Assembly (NCBI RefSeq): GCF_008642315.1
Contig: NZ_CP029192.1
Span: 3,162,001 to 3,226,000, forward strand
Length of the DNA stretch: 64,000 nt
Source: Streptomyces venezuelae
GTDB taxonomy: Bacteria > Actinomycetota > Actinomycetes > Streptomycetales > Streptomycetaceae
Reading direction: 5' to 3'
Shown here: one piece after another, positions 42,801 through 54,300 of the stretch
How the letters are laid out: each line of letters starts with the position of its first letter
Position numbering within the stretch: position 1 is the first letter of the stretch
The notes under the pieces: model-generated
Seen by the model: only the letters and a program-made list of their open reading frames with translations
Database searches by the model: none
Told to the model about the DNA's origin: nothing
Made by a program: the position numbers and the translations under genes

Positions 42801-45800
42801 CATCGACGGACAGCACCCCCGCCACGCATGCGGCGGCCAGCTCGCCCTGCGAGTGCCCCACCACGGCGGCGGGCTCCACGCCGTACGAGCGCCACAGCTC
42901 GCCCAGCGACACCATTACGGCCCACAGCACGGGCTGCACGACGTCGACCCGCTCCAGGGACGGCGCCCCCGGACGCGAGCGCAACACGTCGAGCACCGAC
43001 CAGTCGGTGTGCGCCGACAGCGCCTTGGCGCAGCGGTCGACGGAGTCCGCGAACACCGGGGAGGTGTCCAGGAGGTCGGCGGCCATGCCGGGCCACTGCG
43101 ACCCCTGCCCCGGGAAGACGAACACGGTCCCGGGCCGTCCCGCGGCCACGCCACGGACCGCGCCCGTGGCCGGCTCGCCCCGGCCGACCGCCGCCAGCCG
43201 GTCCAGCAGTTCCTCGCGGGTCCGCCCGACCACCACGGCACGGTGGTCGAAGAGCGAGCGGGTGGAGAGCAGCGACCGCGCGATGTCGGCGGGCGCGGGA
43301 GCGGGGTCCGCGCTCACCCGCTCGTACAACCTTCGGGCCTGCTCACGGAGGCTGTCGGCGTTCCTCGCCGAGATCACCCACGGGACGGGGTGGCCGTCGG
43401 CGGGGTCGGCGGTCTCGGCACGTGCGGTGGTCTCGGTGGGGGCCTCCTCCAGGACCACGTGTGCGTTCGTGCCGCTGATGCCGAACGACGAGACCGCGCC
43501 GCGCCGCGGCCTGCCGTCCCGCGTCCACGGCTCGTCCTTCTCCGCCAGGCGCACCGCGCCGGCCGTCCAGTCGATGTGCTCGGCGGGCCGCTCGACGTGC
43601 AGGGTGCGCGGTACGACGCCGTGGCGCATCGCCAGCACCATCTTGATGACTCCGGCCACGCCCGCCGCCGCCTGTGTGTGCCCGATGTTGGACTTCACGG
43701 AGCCGAGCAGCACCGGACGGTCGGCGGGGCGGTCCTGCCCGTACGTCGCCTGGAGGGCCTGCGCCTCGATCGGGTCGCCAAGCGAGGTGCCCGTGCCGTG
43801 CGCCTCGACGACGTCGACCTCGGCGGCCGCGACGCCCGCGTCGGCCAGCGCCCGCCTGATCACGCGCTGCTGGGCGGGGCCGCTGGGCGCGGTCAGGCCG
43901 TTGGACGCGCCGTCCTGGTTGAGCGCGGAGCCGCGGAGCACCGCGAGGACCTGGTGCCCGTTGCGCCGCGCGTCGGAGAGCCGCTCCACCACCAGCATGC
44001 CGACGCCCTCGGCGAAGCCCATGCCGTCGGCGTCGGCGGAGAACGCCTTCGAGCGGCCGTCGGGGGCAAGACCGCCGACCCGGCTGAACTCGATCATCGG
44101 CCGCGGCGTCGACATCACCGTCGCGCCGCCGGCGACCGCGAGGGTGCACTCGCCCCGCCGCAGGGCCTGCGCGGCCAGGTGCAGCGCGACGAGCGACGAC
44201 GAGCAGGCGGTGTCGACCGTGATCGCGGGCCCTTCGAGTCCGAGCGTGTACGCGATGCGGCCGGACGCGACGCTGCCCGCGCTGCCGTTGCCGAGGTAGC
44301 CCTCGTATCCGTCGAGCGGCTCGGGGAAGCGTGCGGCGTAGTCGTGGTAGATGAGTCCGGCGAACACGCCCGTCGACGTGGAACGCAGCGTCGTGGGGTC
44401 GATTCCGGCGCGTTCGAACGCCTCCCACGTGGACTCCAGCAGCAGCCGCTGCTGCGGGTCGGTCGCCAGCGCCTCGCGCGACGACATGCCGAAGAACTCC
44501 GGGTCGAAGTCGGCCATGTCGTGCAGGAATCCGCCGACGCGGTCGAAGCGGTCCGCGGGCGACGAGGAGTCGCCGAGTTCGACGTGCCAGCCCCGGTCGT
44601 CGGGGTACGCGCCCATGGCGTCCCGGCCGTCGGTGAGCAGTTGCCACAGGTCCTCGGGCGACCGTACCCCGCCGGGGAACCGGCAGCTCATGCCGACGAT
44701 GGCGATCGGTTCGTCACCGTCGACGCTCTCCGGAGCGGCCGCACCGCCGATCTCGTCGCCGGCCGCGGCGCTGTCCGCTCCTTCCGGCACGAGCCCGGCG
44801 AGCAGCGCCGCCGCCAGGGCGGCCGGTGTCGGGTGGTCGAACACGGTGGTCACCGGGAGCCGCAGCCCCGTCGCGGTGGCGAGGCGGTTGCGCAGCTCGA
44901 CCGCCGTCAGCGAGTCGAACCCCATGTCCTTGAAGGCCCGGTCCTCGGCGACGGTGTCCGCGTGCGTGTGGCCGAGGACCGCGGCGGCCTGGGCGCGCAC
45001 GAGTCCGGTCAGCGTCCGGGCGCGGTCCGCCGGGGTCAGCCCGGCCAGCCGCTCCCGCAGTCCGCCTCCTCCGGCTCCGGCGGCCGTGTTCACCGCCGAG
45101 CGCCTGACCGGCGTACGCGCGAGGCCGCGCAGGAGCGGTCCCGGGTCGCCCTGCTCGCGCAGGGCCGCCACGTCGAGTGCGGCGGGCACGCTCAGGGCGC
45201 GCGGCGCGCGTACCGCCGCGTCGAAGAGCGCCAGGCCCTGGTCGGCGGTGAGCGGTCGTATGCCGGTGCGGCGCATCCGGTCGAGGTCGGTGGCCGACAA
45301 GTCGCCGGTCAGCGCGCTGCGTTCGGACCACAGGCCCCACGCGAGCGAGTGGGCGGGCAGCCCCTGGGTGCGGCGGTGCCGGGCGAGCGCGTCCAGGAAC
45401 GCGTTGGCGGCGGCGTAGTTGCCCTGCCCGGCCGCCCCGAGCACGCCGGCGGCGGAGGAGAACAGGACGAAGAGCGACAGGTCGCGGTCGCGGGTCAGCT
45501 CGTGCAGGTGCCAGGCCGCGTCGGCCTTGGCGCGCAGGACGGAGTCCAGGCGCTCCGGGGTCAGCGCGGACACCACGCCGTCGTCGACCGTGCCCGCCGC
45601 GTGCACGACGCCCCGCAGCGAGGGCAGTTCGTCGAGGAGTGCGCCGAGCGCCCTCCGGTCGGACACGTCGCACGTCACCACTCGTACGGAGGCGCCCGAC
45701 GCGGTCAGCTCCGCGACGAGTGCGGCGGCTCCGGGGGCGTCGGCGCCCCGGCGGCCCGCAAGGACGAGGTCGGTGGCCGTGCCGGTGGTGGCCAGGTGTC

Positions 45801-48800
45801 GGGCGACCGCCGATCCGACGACGCCGGTGCCGCCGGTGATGAGCACGGTGCCGTCGACGGCGGCTGCGGGGGTGGCCGCGGAGGTGCTGGTGGGGGTGGC
45901 CCCGGCGGCGCTTGTGGGGGTGGTGAGCACCGCCTTGCCCGTGAGCCGGGCCTGGCTCAGCTGCCGGAACGCCTCGGGGGCCTCCCGGGTGTCCCACGCG
46001 GTGACCGGCAGCGGGGACAGCGCGCCCCGGTCGAAGAGTTCGGCGAGCTCGGCGAGCATGGCCCCGAGGCGCTCGGCCCCCGCCTCCGCCAGGTCGAACG
46101 CCCGGTAGCGCACGCCGGGCCACCGCGCGGCCACGGCGTCGGCGTCACGGATGTCCGTCTTGCCCATCTCGATGAACCGGCCGCCCCCCGGCAGCAGTCG
46201 CAGGGAGGCGTCCACGAACTCACCGGCCAGGCAGTTCAGTACGACGTCGACGCCCCGGCCCCCGCTCTCCGCCAGGAAGCGGTCGGCGAACTCCTGGGTG
46301 CGCGACGACGCCGTCCGCGCGGCCGGGACGCCGGTGCCGCGCAGCACGGGCCACTTGGGCTCGCTCGCGGTGGCGTACACCTCGACGCCGAGATGGCGCG
46401 CGAGCTGTACGGCCGCCATGCCCACCCCGCCGGCGGCGGCGTGGACCAGCAGCGACTCGCCCGCCTCGACCCGGGCGAGGTCCTTCAGCGCGTAGGAGGC
46501 GGTCAGGAAGACGGCGGGCACGGCGGCCGCCTGGGCGAAGGACCAGCCTCGGGGCATCGGTACGACGAGCCTGCTGTCGGCGACGGCGACGGGGCCGCCG
46601 TACGACCCGGACAGCAGACCCATGACCCGGTCCCCCGGCGCGAGGCCGGTGACCCCGGCGCCGACCTCCAGCACGACGCCCGCGCCCTCACTGGCGAACA
46701 GGCCTTCCCTGTCCGGCACGACGCCCAACGACACCAGTACGTCACGGAAGTTGACGCCCGTCGCGCGCACCGCGACCCGGACCTCTCCCGGGCCGAGCGG
46801 TTCCTCGGCCCGCGGGCGCGGGGTCAGCCGCAGGTCGTCCGGCGTGTCACCGGCACCGAGGTCCAGACCCCAGGCCCCGCCCCCGTCGGGCACGGCCAGC
46901 ACCTTCGGGTCCGACGACGGGACGCGGGCCAGCCGCGGCACCGACAGGGCTCCGGCGCGCACGGCGATCTCGGGCTCCCCGACCACGAGGGCCGCAGCCC
47001 GCACCGCCGATGCCGATACGGCGGCGTCGATGTCGATGTCGATGTCGACCTGCGCGAACCGCTCCGGGTGCTCGGAACACACCGAACGCCACAGTCCGCG
47101 TACCGCCGACACCACCACGTCGCCCCGCTCACCGGGACCGACGGAGGCGGCGCCCCGGGTCACCAACACGAGCTTCGTGGCGTCCAGTTCGGCACGGTCC
47201 AGCCACTCCTGCGCGACCGCGAGCGTCGTGGCGAGCCGCTCCCGGGCCACCGCAGGGACGTCGGGCACGTCTCCTGCGGGCGGGCACGGCAGCAGCACGG
47301 CGTGCGGCGCCGCGTCGCCCGCGCGGACGGCGTCGGCCAGCGAGGCGACGTCCGCGTACACGGGCGCGTCGAGCTCCGGAAGGCCGTCACCGAGTACGGC
47401 GGTCTTCGGGGCGTCCGCCGCGCCGGTCTCCCCGGCCGCAGCGGACGAACCGCCCGCCAACGGCACCCAGTCGACCTCGAACAGCGAGTCCGGCGGCAGA
47501 GCGGCCGACGACGTGACGGCGGCCGGCGCGCGGACGACGATCTCGTCGATCGTGACGACCGGCAGCCCCGCGAGGTCGGCCATCACCAGCGAGAAGGCGT
47601 CCGGCCCCGTCCGCGTCACCCGTACCCGCGCGGCGGTCGCACCGGTGGCGTGGATCCGGGCGCCGGAGAACGAGAACGGCAGCATCCGCTCCGCCGACCC
47701 GTCGAGCAGCTCGACGAGCCGGGTCTGCAGGGCCGCGTCCAGCAGCGCAGGGTGCACGCCGAACCGGTCGACGTCGCCACCGGACTCCGGCAGCGCGACC
47801 TCGGCGATCATCTCGTCGGCGCCGCGCCGCCACACGGCACGTACGCCCTGGAACACCGGGCCGTAGGCGTAGCCGTGGTCGGCCAGGCGCTCGTAGAACC
47901 CGTCGAGGCCGACCGGCGCGGCGCCCGCGGGCGGCCACTGGGTCGCGAACTCCGCGCGGGCGGCGTCGGGTTCGGTTGCCGCGGTCTCGTCCCGGTGCGG
48001 TGTCGCGGCGAGGGCGCCCGTGGCGTGGCAGTCCCAGGCCGCGGCGTCGTCGCCGAGCTCCGGAAGGTGGGGCCGGGCGTGCAGGCGTACGGCTCGGACG
48101 CCGTGGTCGTCGGCGGCGTCGACGCCCACCTGGATGTCGACGGCGGCACCATCGGCCGGTACGACCAGCGGGGACCGCAGGACCAGCTCGTCGAGCCGGT
48201 CCGCACCCGCGTACTGACCGGCTTGGAGCAGCAGTTCCGCCACGGCGGCCCCCGGCACCACGATCCGGTCGAGGACCGCGTGGTCCGCCAGCCAGGGCTG
48301 CGAGCCGGTGGAGAGACGGCCGGTGAACAGGAAACCGCCGCCCTCCGCCACACTCACTCCGGCCGCGAGCAACGGGTGGCCCGTGCCCGACATGCCGGCG
48401 CCCCGCAGGTCGCCCACGTCCCCGGACGTGAGCCAGTAGTGGTCGCGTTGGAAGGCGTAGGTCGGGAGGTCGACGGGGGCGCCGACAGAGGCGGGCAGGG
48501 CTGTCGTCCAGTCCGGGGCCGCCACGCCATGGACCCAGAGCGCGGCGAGAGCGGTGAGGAACTGCCGTTCGCCGCCGTGGTCGCGGCGCAGCGTGCCGGT
48601 CACGGTCAACGGCTTCTCCGCCGCGTGCCCGGCCTCCTCGATCGCCGAGGTCAGCACCGGGTGGGCGCTGACCTCCACGAAGGTGGTGTGGCCCTCGCCG
48701 ATCAGGACGTCGATCGTCTCCTGGAACCGCACCCGCTCGCGGAGGTTGCGGTACCAGTGCGCGGCGTCGAGGTCCTCACCGGCGACCGGGCCCCCGGTCA

Positions 48801-51207
48801 CGGTCGAGTACATCGGAACCGTCCCCGCACGCGGCGCGACGGGCGCGGCCAGCTCCATCAGCTGCTCGCGGACCGCCTCCACGTGCGGTGTGTGCGACGC
48901 GTAGTCCACCGGGATGCGGCGCGCCTGCACGCCCTCGCGCTCGCACGCGTCCATCAGTTCGTCCAGCGCCGCCGCGTCACCGGCGACCACGGTGGCCTCG
49001 GGCCCGTTGACAGCCGCCACACAGACCCGGCCGTCCCACGGGGCAAGCAACTCCGTCACCTGACCGACCGGCCGGGCCAGCGACACCATGCCGCCCTGTC
49101 CCGCCAGTTGTGCACCGATCACCTTGCTGCGCAAGGCCACGATCCGCGCACCGTCCTCCAGCGACAGCACACCCGCCACACACGCGGCGGCGATCTCCCC
49201 CTGCGAGTGACCGACCACCGCCGCAGGCTCCACACCACGCGAGCGCCACAGCTCACCCAACGACACCATCACAGCCCACAGCGCAGGCTGCACGACATCG
49301 ACCCGCTCCAGGGACGGCGCCCCCGGACGCGAACGCAACACATCGAGCAACGACCAGTCCGTGTACGCCGACAGCGCCTCCCCACACCGACCGACGGAGT
49401 CCGCGAACACCGGTGAGCTGTCCAGGAGTTCGGCGGCCATACCGGTCCACTGCGACCCCTGCCCCGGGAAGACGAAGACGACGCCCTCGTCGCTCTCCCC
49501 GTCCGGAGCGGTGCCCATGACGACGTTGCCGGAAGGCTCACCCGCGGCGATGGCCTCCAGCCCGGCCACGAACTCCTCCCGGTCCTCAGCCACCACGACC
49601 GCACGGTGCTCCAACGCGGCCCGGCGCAGGGCCAGCGACCGGCCCACGTCCGCCGGGGCAGCATCGGTGGCCGCAGCGAACTCGCCCAGCCGCGCCGCCT
49701 GCCCCCGAAGCCCTGCCACCGACCGCCCCGACACCAGCCAGGGCACCACACCCGCATCACCGCGTACGACCGCAGACTCGACAGGCACCGAAGACCCGAC
49801 AGCCACCGGAGCCTTCTCCACCGCAGGCGGAGCCTCGACGATCACGTGCGCGTTCGTACCGCTCACGCCGAACGACGACACGGCCGCCCGTCGGACCCGG
49901 TCCGACTCGGGCCACGCGGCGTTCCGCGTCACCAGCTCCACCGCGGCCGAGGACCAGTCCACGTGGGGGCTGGGCTCATCGGCGTGCAGGGTCCGGGGAA
50001 CGACCCCGGCTCGGATGGCCAGGACCATCTTGATGACTCCGGCCACACCGGCGGCGGCCTGCGTATGACCGATGTTCGACTTCACCGAACCCAGCAGCAA
50101 CGGACGGTCGACATCCCGGCCCTGCCCGTACGTCGCCAGCAGCGCCTGCGCCTCGATCGGATCGCCCAGCGCCGTACCCGTCCCGTGCGCCTCCACCACA
50201 TCCACGTCGGACGCGGAGACGCCCGCGTTCGTCAGCGCCTGCGTGATCACCCGCTGCTGGGCCGGGCCGCTGGGCGCGGTCAGGCCGTTGGACGCGCCGT
50301 CCTGGTTGACCGCCGAGCCGCGGATCACCGCGAGCACCTGGTGCCCGTTGCGCTCGGCGTCGGACAGGCGCTCCACCAGCAGCATGCCCACGCCCTCGGA
50401 GGCGCCCATGCCGTCGGCGTCGGCGGAGAACGCCTTGCACCGGCCGTCGCGGGCCAGCCCCCGCTGCCTGCTGAACTCGGTGAAGAGGTCGGGGGTGGAC
50501 ATCACCGCGACACCACCGGCCAGGGCGAGCGAGGACTCGCCGCGGCGCAGCGACTGCACCGCCAGGTGCAGGGCGACCAGGGACGACGAGCACGCCGTGT
50601 CCACCGTGAGGGCCGGACCCGTCAGACCGAGGGTGTAGGCGATGCGGCCCGACGCGACGCTTCCGGCGACGCCGGTCATGGCGTGGCCCTCGACCTCCTC
50701 GGGGATCGCGGCCAGCCTGCTGCCGTAGTCGCGGAAGCTGGCGCCGACGAAGACGCCGGTCCGGCTGCCGCGCAGCGACAGCGGGTCGATGCCGGCGCGC
50801 TCCAGCGTCTCCCACGAGGTCTCCAGGAGGAGCCGCTGCTGCGGGTCCATGGCGAGGGCCTCGCGCGGCGAGATGCCGAAGAAGCCCGCGTCGAACTCGC
50901 CCGCGTCGTGCAGGAACCCGCCCCGGTCCGTGTACGAGGTGCCGGGTCGTTCGCCGTCGGGGTCGACGAGCGAGGCCAGGTCCCAGCCGCGGTCGACGGG
51001 GAATCCGGAGATGCCGTCCCCGCCCTCCGACACCAGGTTCCACAGGGCCTCGGGAGAGGACACGCCGCCGGGGTAACGGCAGCTCATCCCGACGATCGCC
51101 ACCGGCTCTCCGTCGGCCGCCTCCGCGGCCCGGAGTCGTGCTCGCGTCTCCTGGAGTTCGGCGGTGACCCGCGTCAGGAAATGGCGGAGCTTCTCGACGT
51201 CGTCCAT
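39808..51207 (-). CDS. Type I modular polyketide synthase, modules 3 and 4 plus thioesterase
   Basis: This protein has 3799 residues. Residues 1-32 are a coiled-coil docking helix. Module 3 has KS (Cys about 205), AT (GHSQGE about 667, YASH about 771), DH (H976, Asp about 1154), ER (GVNFRD about 1486, HAAAGGVGM about 1590), KR (GGTGVVGS about 1790, VDD motif, Tyr about 1931) and ACP (Ser about 2097). Module 4 has KS (Cys about 2335), AT (YASH about 2889), DH (H3094, Asp about 3271), ACP (Ser about 3430) and TE (GHSMGG with S3650, His about 3776). There is no KR between DH4 and ACP4, where only about 45 residues remain. Both ATs carry RVDVVQ and YASH, typical of methylmalonyl-CoA. DH3 has HAVLD instead of HAVLG. 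GGAG precedes the ATG. Confidence 0.96.
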   Translation of the reverse strand: MDDVEKLRHFLTRVTAELQETRARLRAAEAADGEPVAIVGMSCRYPGGVSSPEALWNLVSEGGDGISGFPVDRGWDLASLVDPDGERPGTSYTDRGGFLHDAGEFDAGFFGISPREALAMDPQQRLLLETSWETLERAGIDPLSLRGSRTGVFVGASFRDYGSRLAAIPEEVEGHAMTGVAGSVASGRIAYTLGLTGPALTVDTACSSSLVALHLAVQSLRRGESSLALAGGVAVMSTPDLFTEFSRQRGLARDGRCKAFSADADGMGASEGVGMLLVERLSDAERNGHQVLAVIRGSAVNQDGASNGLTAPSGPAQQRVITQALTNAGVSASDVDVVEAHGTGTALGDPIEAQALLATYGQGRDVDRPLLLGSVKSNIGHTQAAAGVAGVIKMVLAIRAGVVPRTLHADEPSPHVDWSSAAVELVTRNAAWPESDRVRRAAVSSFGVSGTNAHVIVEAPPAVEKAPVAVGSSVPVESAVVRGDAGVVPWLVSGRSVAGLRGQAARLGEFAAATDAAPADVGRSLALRRAALEHRAVVVAEDREEFVAGLEAIAAGEPSGNVVMGTAPDGESDEGVVFVFPGQGSQWTGMAAELLDSSPVFADSVGRCGEALSAYTDWSLLDVLRSRPGAPSLERVDVVQPALWAVMVSLGELWRSRGVEPAAVVGHSQGEIAAACVAGVLSLEDGARIVALRSKVIGAQLAGQGGMVSLARPVGQVTELLAPWDGRVCVAAVNGPEATVVAGDAAALDELMDACEREGVQARRIPVDYASHTPHVEAVREQLMELAAPVAPRAGTVPMYSTVTGGPVAGEDLDAAHWYRNLRERVRFQETIDVLIGEGHTTFVEVSAHPVLTSAIEEAGHAAEKPLTVTGTLRRDHGGERQFLTALAALWVHGVAAPDWTTALPASVGAPVDLPTYAFQRDHYWLTSGDVGDLRGAGMSGTGHPLLAAGVSVAEGGGFLFTGRLSTGSQPWLADHAVLDRIVVPGAAVAELLLQAGQYAGADRLDELVLRSPLVVPADGAAVDIQVGVDAADDHGVRAVRLHARPHLPELGDDAAAWDCHATGALAATPHRDETAATEPDAARAEFATQWPPAGAAPVGLDGFYERLADHGYAYGPVFQGVRAVWRRGADEMIAEVALPESGGDVDRFGVHPALLDAALQTRLVELLDGSAERMLPFSFSGARIHATGATAARVRVTRTGPDAFSLVMADLAGLPVVTIDEIVVRAPAAVTSSAALPPDSLFEVDWVPLAGGSSAAAGETGAADAPKTAVLGDGLPELDAPVYADVASLADAVRAGDAAPHAVLLPCPPAGDVPDVPAVARERLATTLAVAQEWLDRAELDATKLVLVTRGAASVGPGERGDVVVSAVRGLWRSVCSEHPERFAQVDIDIDIDAAVSASAVRAAALVVGEPEIAVRAGALSVPRLARVPSSDPKVLAVPDGGGAWGLDLGAGDTPDDLRLTPRPRAEEPLGPGEVRVAVRATGVNFRDVLVSLGVVPDREGLFASEGAGVVLEVGAGVTGLAPGDRVMGLLSGSYGGPVAVADSRLVVPMPRGWSFAQAAAVPAVFLTASYALKDLARVEAGESLLVHAAAGGVGMAAVQLARHLGVEVYATASEPKWPVLRGTGVPAARTASSRTQEFADRFLAESGGRGVDVVLNCLAGEFVDASLRLLPGGGRFIEMGKTDIRDADAVAARWPGVRYRAFDLAEAGAERLGAMLAELAELFDRGALSPLPVTAWDTREAPEAFRQLSQARLTGKAVLTTPTSAAGATPTSTSAATPAAAVDGTVLITGGTGVVGSAVARHLATTGTATDLVLAGRRGADAPGAAALVAELTASGASVRVVTCDVSDRRALGALLDELPSLRGVVHAAGTVDDGVVSALTPERLDSVLRAKADAAWHLHELTRDRDLSLFVLFSSAAGVLGAAGQGNYAAANAFLDALARHRRTQGLPAHSLAWGLWSERSALTGDLSATDLDRMRRTGIRPLTADQGLALFDAAVRAPRALSVPAALDVAALREQGDPGPLLRGLARTPVRRSAVNTAAGAGGGGLRERLAGLTPADRARTLTGLVRAQAAAVLGHTHADTVAEDRAFKDMGFDSLTAVELRNRLATATGLRLPVTTVFDHPTPAALAAALLAGLVPEGADSAAAGDEIGGAAAPESVDGDEPIAIVGMSCRFPGGVRSPEDLWQLLTDGRDAMGAYPDDRGWHVELGDSSSPADRFDRVGGFLHDMADFDPEFFGMSSREALATDPQQRLLLESTWEAFERAGIDPTTLRSTSTGVFAGLIYHDYAARFPEPLDGYEGYLGNGSAGSVASGRIAYTLGLEGPAITVDTACSSSLVALHLAAQALRRGECTLAVAGGATVMSTPRPMIEFSRVGGLAPDGRSKAFSADADGMGFAEGVGMLVVERLSDARRNGHQVLAVLRGSALNQDGASNGLTAPSGPAQQRVIRRALADAGVAAAEVDVVEAHGTGTSLGDPIEAQALQATYGQDRPADRPVLLGSVKSNIGHTQAAAGVAGVIKMVLAMRHGVVPRTLHVERPAEHIDWTAGAVRLAEKDEPWTRDGRPRRGAVSSFGISGTNAHVVLEEAPTETTARAETADPADGHPVPWVISARNADSLREQARRLYERVSADPAPAPADIARSLLSTRSLFDHRAVVVGRTREELLDRLAAVGRGEPATGAVRGVAAGRPGTVFVFPGQGSQWPGMAADLLDTSPVFADSVDRCAKALSAHTDWSVLDVLRSRPGAPSLERVDVVQPVLWAVMVSLGELWRSYGVEPAAVVGHSQGELAAACVAGVLSVDDAARIVALRSRLIGGELSGLGGMVSLARPVDRVPELLAPWGERICVATVNGPGATVVAGDASALDELMEACEREGVRARRIPVDYASHTPHVEAVREQLMELAAPVVPAPGDVPMYSAVTGEPLDGGAAGAEYWYRNLRETVRFDRATRAVADAGHHVFVEVSPHPVLTNAIEHTLEERADGTEAVVTGTLRRGEDGREQLLTALAEVFVNGTAVDWSRTFEGGRAVDLPTYAFRRQRYWLDAPEHTGDASGVGLTGTDHPLLAGAVTPVGSDTLVYTGRLSRTTHPWLADHSVLGTVILPGSVFVDWALYAGGASGCPRITELTVEEPLFLGASTAVHVQVEVGTPDAGGQRVLTVHSRAETTGADTASGWTRHATALAAPGTDTGTGTDGTGTAAFAELSGAWPPPDATAVPLDGFYDGLADRGFAYGPAFRGLHTAWRRGTEIFAEVSLGDGVTRTAEGFALHPALLDASLHAAGAADGAVEGPDGEGAAQVRIPFSWSGIHLHSAPTTTLRVRLSATGPETIAVHLAGSIGQPVATVAELSLRAVDRARFQEAAEATAARPEPREVPRRTAADSAAARLVKDAAPKERTELLARLIRDQLTAVLRHDATDVGGDVTFLDLGIDSIGGITLRDRLGTLLDLRLPATTTFEYSTTSQLAGRLAELLEARTEAQDASGADESGAGGEQQDTAPEAAAGPTPEPAAPAAPAAPAEPMDSITALYHQAYALGRTGSTGMDLIQAAGWLRPSFTVEEAADHVLPPVRMATGDGSRTKLVCLPAITATAGPIQYAMMAQHFEGKRDVLSLVNPGYAEGELVAETFDALVETHLVQLRETVGSEPFVLLGHSMGGLIAHTLAMRAEEAGLTPDAVVLLDTFQATHQFAEKTTLAMNEGLDSRERLLGPFALNGVKLTAMGRYNALFMQQCVLRPIKAPTLFLSAAEPMPYQDEGFEDEGWRAYWPLPHTAQETPGDHFTIMEHNLPLTTGAIENWLAERGL
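48431..50207 (-). repeat. KS-AT linker/AT repeat, copy in module 3
   Basis: Nearly identical in DNA to the segments at 53424-55199 and 56518-58288. It runs from the KS3 C terminus through the linker and AT to the post-AT motif. Long perfectly matching stretches with identical synonymous codons indicate recent duplication or gene conversion. Boundaries are approximate. Confidence 0.8.
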
Positions 51208-51316
51208 TACTTGTGCTCCATGCGGTGAGTCTGCGGTGAGTCAGCAGGTGGGCCAGGATCAGGAGTGGTGCCGCGTCGGGCAGCGCGACGGCCGGCGCGG
51301 CGCGGACTTCGGCGGG
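51208..51316. other. Gap between the two PKS genes
   Basis: There are 109 bases without a recognisable promoter or hairpin; the two PKS genes are probably cotranscribed and translated separately. Confidence 0.5.
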
Positions 51317-54300
51317 TCAGGAGATCCCGAATTCCTTCTCGATGAAGGTGAAGAGTTCGTCGTTGGTGGCGGCCGTGAGGTCGGCGGCACCCGCGGCACC
51401 GGATGTGCCGGGGGTGTCGGGGGTGCCGGTGGCGTCGGTGCCGTCGGCGGCCGTTTCGAACAGTTCGGCATCGAGGTGCGCGACGAGGTCGTTCACCGTC
51501 GGATGGTCGAAGATCACGGTGACCGGCAGCCGGATCCCGGTGATTCCGGCCAGCCGGTTGCGGAGCTCCACGGCGGTGACCGAGTCGAGGCCGAGGTCCA
51601 GGAACTGCCGTCCGGCGCCCACGGATTGGGCCGAGTCGTGTCCGAGGACGGCGGCCACCTGGGTGCGTACGGCGTCGCGCAGATGCCGCTTGCGTTCCCT
51701 CGGGTCGGCGTCGGCCAGTCGGTCGCGCAGTGAGGTGTCCGTACGCTCACCGGCCACCGCGGCGGGCGAGTCGTCGGCCGCGCCGAGCGCCCGCCGGGCC
51801 TCGGGGATCCCGTCGAACAGACCGCTGGGCCTGACGGCGGTGTACGCGTGGATGAACCGGTCCCAGTCGATGTCGGCGACGACGACCGCCGTCTCGCCGT
51901 GTTCCAGGGCCGCTTCCAGACCGAGCACCGCCGTCTCCGGGGGCAGCAGCGGCAGACCGTGCCTGATCCGGAGCCCGGCCACCGCGTCGGCGTCGGCCAT
52001 GCCGCCCTCCGCCCACGGGCCCCACGCCACGGAGGTGGCCGTCAGCCCTCGCGAGCGGCGGTAACGGGCCAGCGCGTCCACGTACGCGTTCGCCGGCGCG
52101 TAGTTGCCCTGGCCCGCCATGCCGACGCTGCCGGCCACGGAGGAGAACAGGACGAAGGCGGACAGCTCCCGGTCGAGGGTGAGTTCGTGCAGGCGCCACG
52201 CGGCGCCCGCCTTGACCCGCAGGACGCCGTCGGCCTGCTCGGGCGTCAGGGCCTCGACGGCCGCGTCGTCGAGGACGGCGGCCGTGTGGAACACCGACGT
52301 GAGGGGGCAGTCGGCCGGTACGGACGCCAGCAGCTCGCGGAGCGCGTCGTCGTCGGCGATGTCGCACGCCGCCACCGTCACCCTGGCGCCCGCCCGGACG
52401 AGCTCGGCCTCCAGGTCGGCCGCGCCGGGCGCGCCCCTTCCCCGTCGGCTGACGAGCAGCAGGTGTTCGGCGCCCCGGTCCGCGAGGCGGCGGGCGACCT
52501 GGCTTCCGAGCGCTCCGGTGCCACCGGTGATCAGTACCGTTCCGCTGCCCGGCTTCCAGTCGGTGCGCCCGATGTCGCCGAGCGGGGCGCGGACGAGCCT
52601 GCGCCCGAACGCCCCCGCGGCGCGGAGCGCGATCTGGTCCTCGTTGCCCTCGGCCGCCAGGACCGCGCACAGCCTGTCCAGGGTCGGCCGGTCCGTCTCC
52701 TCCGGAAGGTCGATCAAACCGCCCCACAGGGTGGGGAGTTCCTGCGCGACGGCTCGTCCGAGGCCCCACACCAGCGCTTGTGCCGGGGCCGTCACCCCAT
52801 CGTCCACGGATACGGATACGGCTCCCCGCGTGACGCACCACACGGGCGCGGCGAACTGGGCCGCCGCGAGCGCCTGGATCAGCAGGAGCGTCCGCCGGAA
52901 TCCGCCGAACTCACCCGGGGACGCCGCCGCGTCCGTGTCGGGCCGCTCGTCGAGGGCGAGCAGTGAGACCACACCCGCTGCCGAGGCCTGGCCCTGTGCT
53001 CGGGCCGCGAGCGTGTCCGGCCACTGCTGTGGATCGTCGGGCGCCACGAGCGTTTCGACGGTGGCCCCATGTGTACGAAGTCTCTCGACGACCGCCTCGT
53101 GCACCGCGCTCCCGACCTGGTCGGGGGCGACGGCCACGAGCCAGGCACCGGGCCCGGCGCCGGTACCGGCCCCGGTCACTCTCGCGTCCGCACGCTCGGT
53201 CAGCGGCTCCCAGTCCTCCCGGTAGCGCCAGGAGTCCAGAGCGGACGCGGCGCTGTGCCGCCGGTGCCAGGCCGACAGCGCGGGCAGCACCGCCAGCAGC
53301 TCCGTACGGTCGCCGTCCCACTCCAGCGTCCGCCCCAGTTCGTCCAGGTCCTCGCGCTCCACGGCGGCCCAGAACTCGGCGTGCGTGTCCGGTGCGGTGG
53401 TGAGCGCCGGGGCGGCGGGGGCGAGCCAGTAGTGGTCGCGCTGGAAGGCGTAGGTGGGGAGGTCGACGGGGGCGCCGACGGGGGCGGGCAGGACTGTCGT
53501 CCAGTCCGGGGCCGCCACGCCATGGACCCAGAGCGCGGCGAGAGCGGTCAGGAACTGCCGTTCGCCGCCGTGGTCACGGCGCAGCGTACCCGTCACGGTC
53601 AACGGCCGGTCCGCCGCGTGCCCCGCCTCCTCGATCGCACCCGTCAGCACAGGATGCGCGCTGACCTCCACGAACGTCGTGTGACCCTCGCCGATCAGGA
53701 CGTCGATCGTCTCCTGGAACCGCACCCGCTCCCGCAGATTGCGGTACCAGTAGCCGGCGTCCAGCCCGTCACCCGCGACGAGACCACCGGTCACCGTCGA
53801 GTACATCGGAACCGACCCCGCCCCGGCCGCCACCGGCTCGGCGACCTCCATCAACTGCTCGCGTACCGCCTCGACATGCGGGGAGTGGGAGGCGTAGTCC
53901 ACCGGTACGCGCCGGGCTCGAACGCCCTCGCGCTCGCACGCGTCCATCAGCTCGTCCAACGCGGCCGCGTCACCGGCGACCACGGTGGCCTCGGGCCCGT
54001 TGACAGCCGCCACACAGACCCGGCCGTCCCACGGGGCAAGCAACTCCGTCACCTGACCGACCGGCCGGGCCAGCGACACCATGCCGCCCTGTCCCGCCAG
54101 TTGTGCACCGATCACCTTGCTGCGCAAGGCCACGACCCGCGCACCGTCCTCCAACGACAGCACACCCGCCACACACGCGGCGGCGATCTCCCCCTGCGAG
54201 TGACCGACCACGGCCGCGGGCTCCACACCACGCGAACGCCACAACTCACCCAACGACACCATCACAGCCCACAGCGCAGGCTGCACGACATCGACCCGCT

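Noticed and set aside
40777..49416. 2879-codon open frame antisense to the second PKS gene
   Set aside because: It is the complementary-strand shadow expected in very GC-rich coding DNA; the sequence is low-complexity Arg/Gly/Val with no domain, while the opposite strand encodes intact PKS domains.
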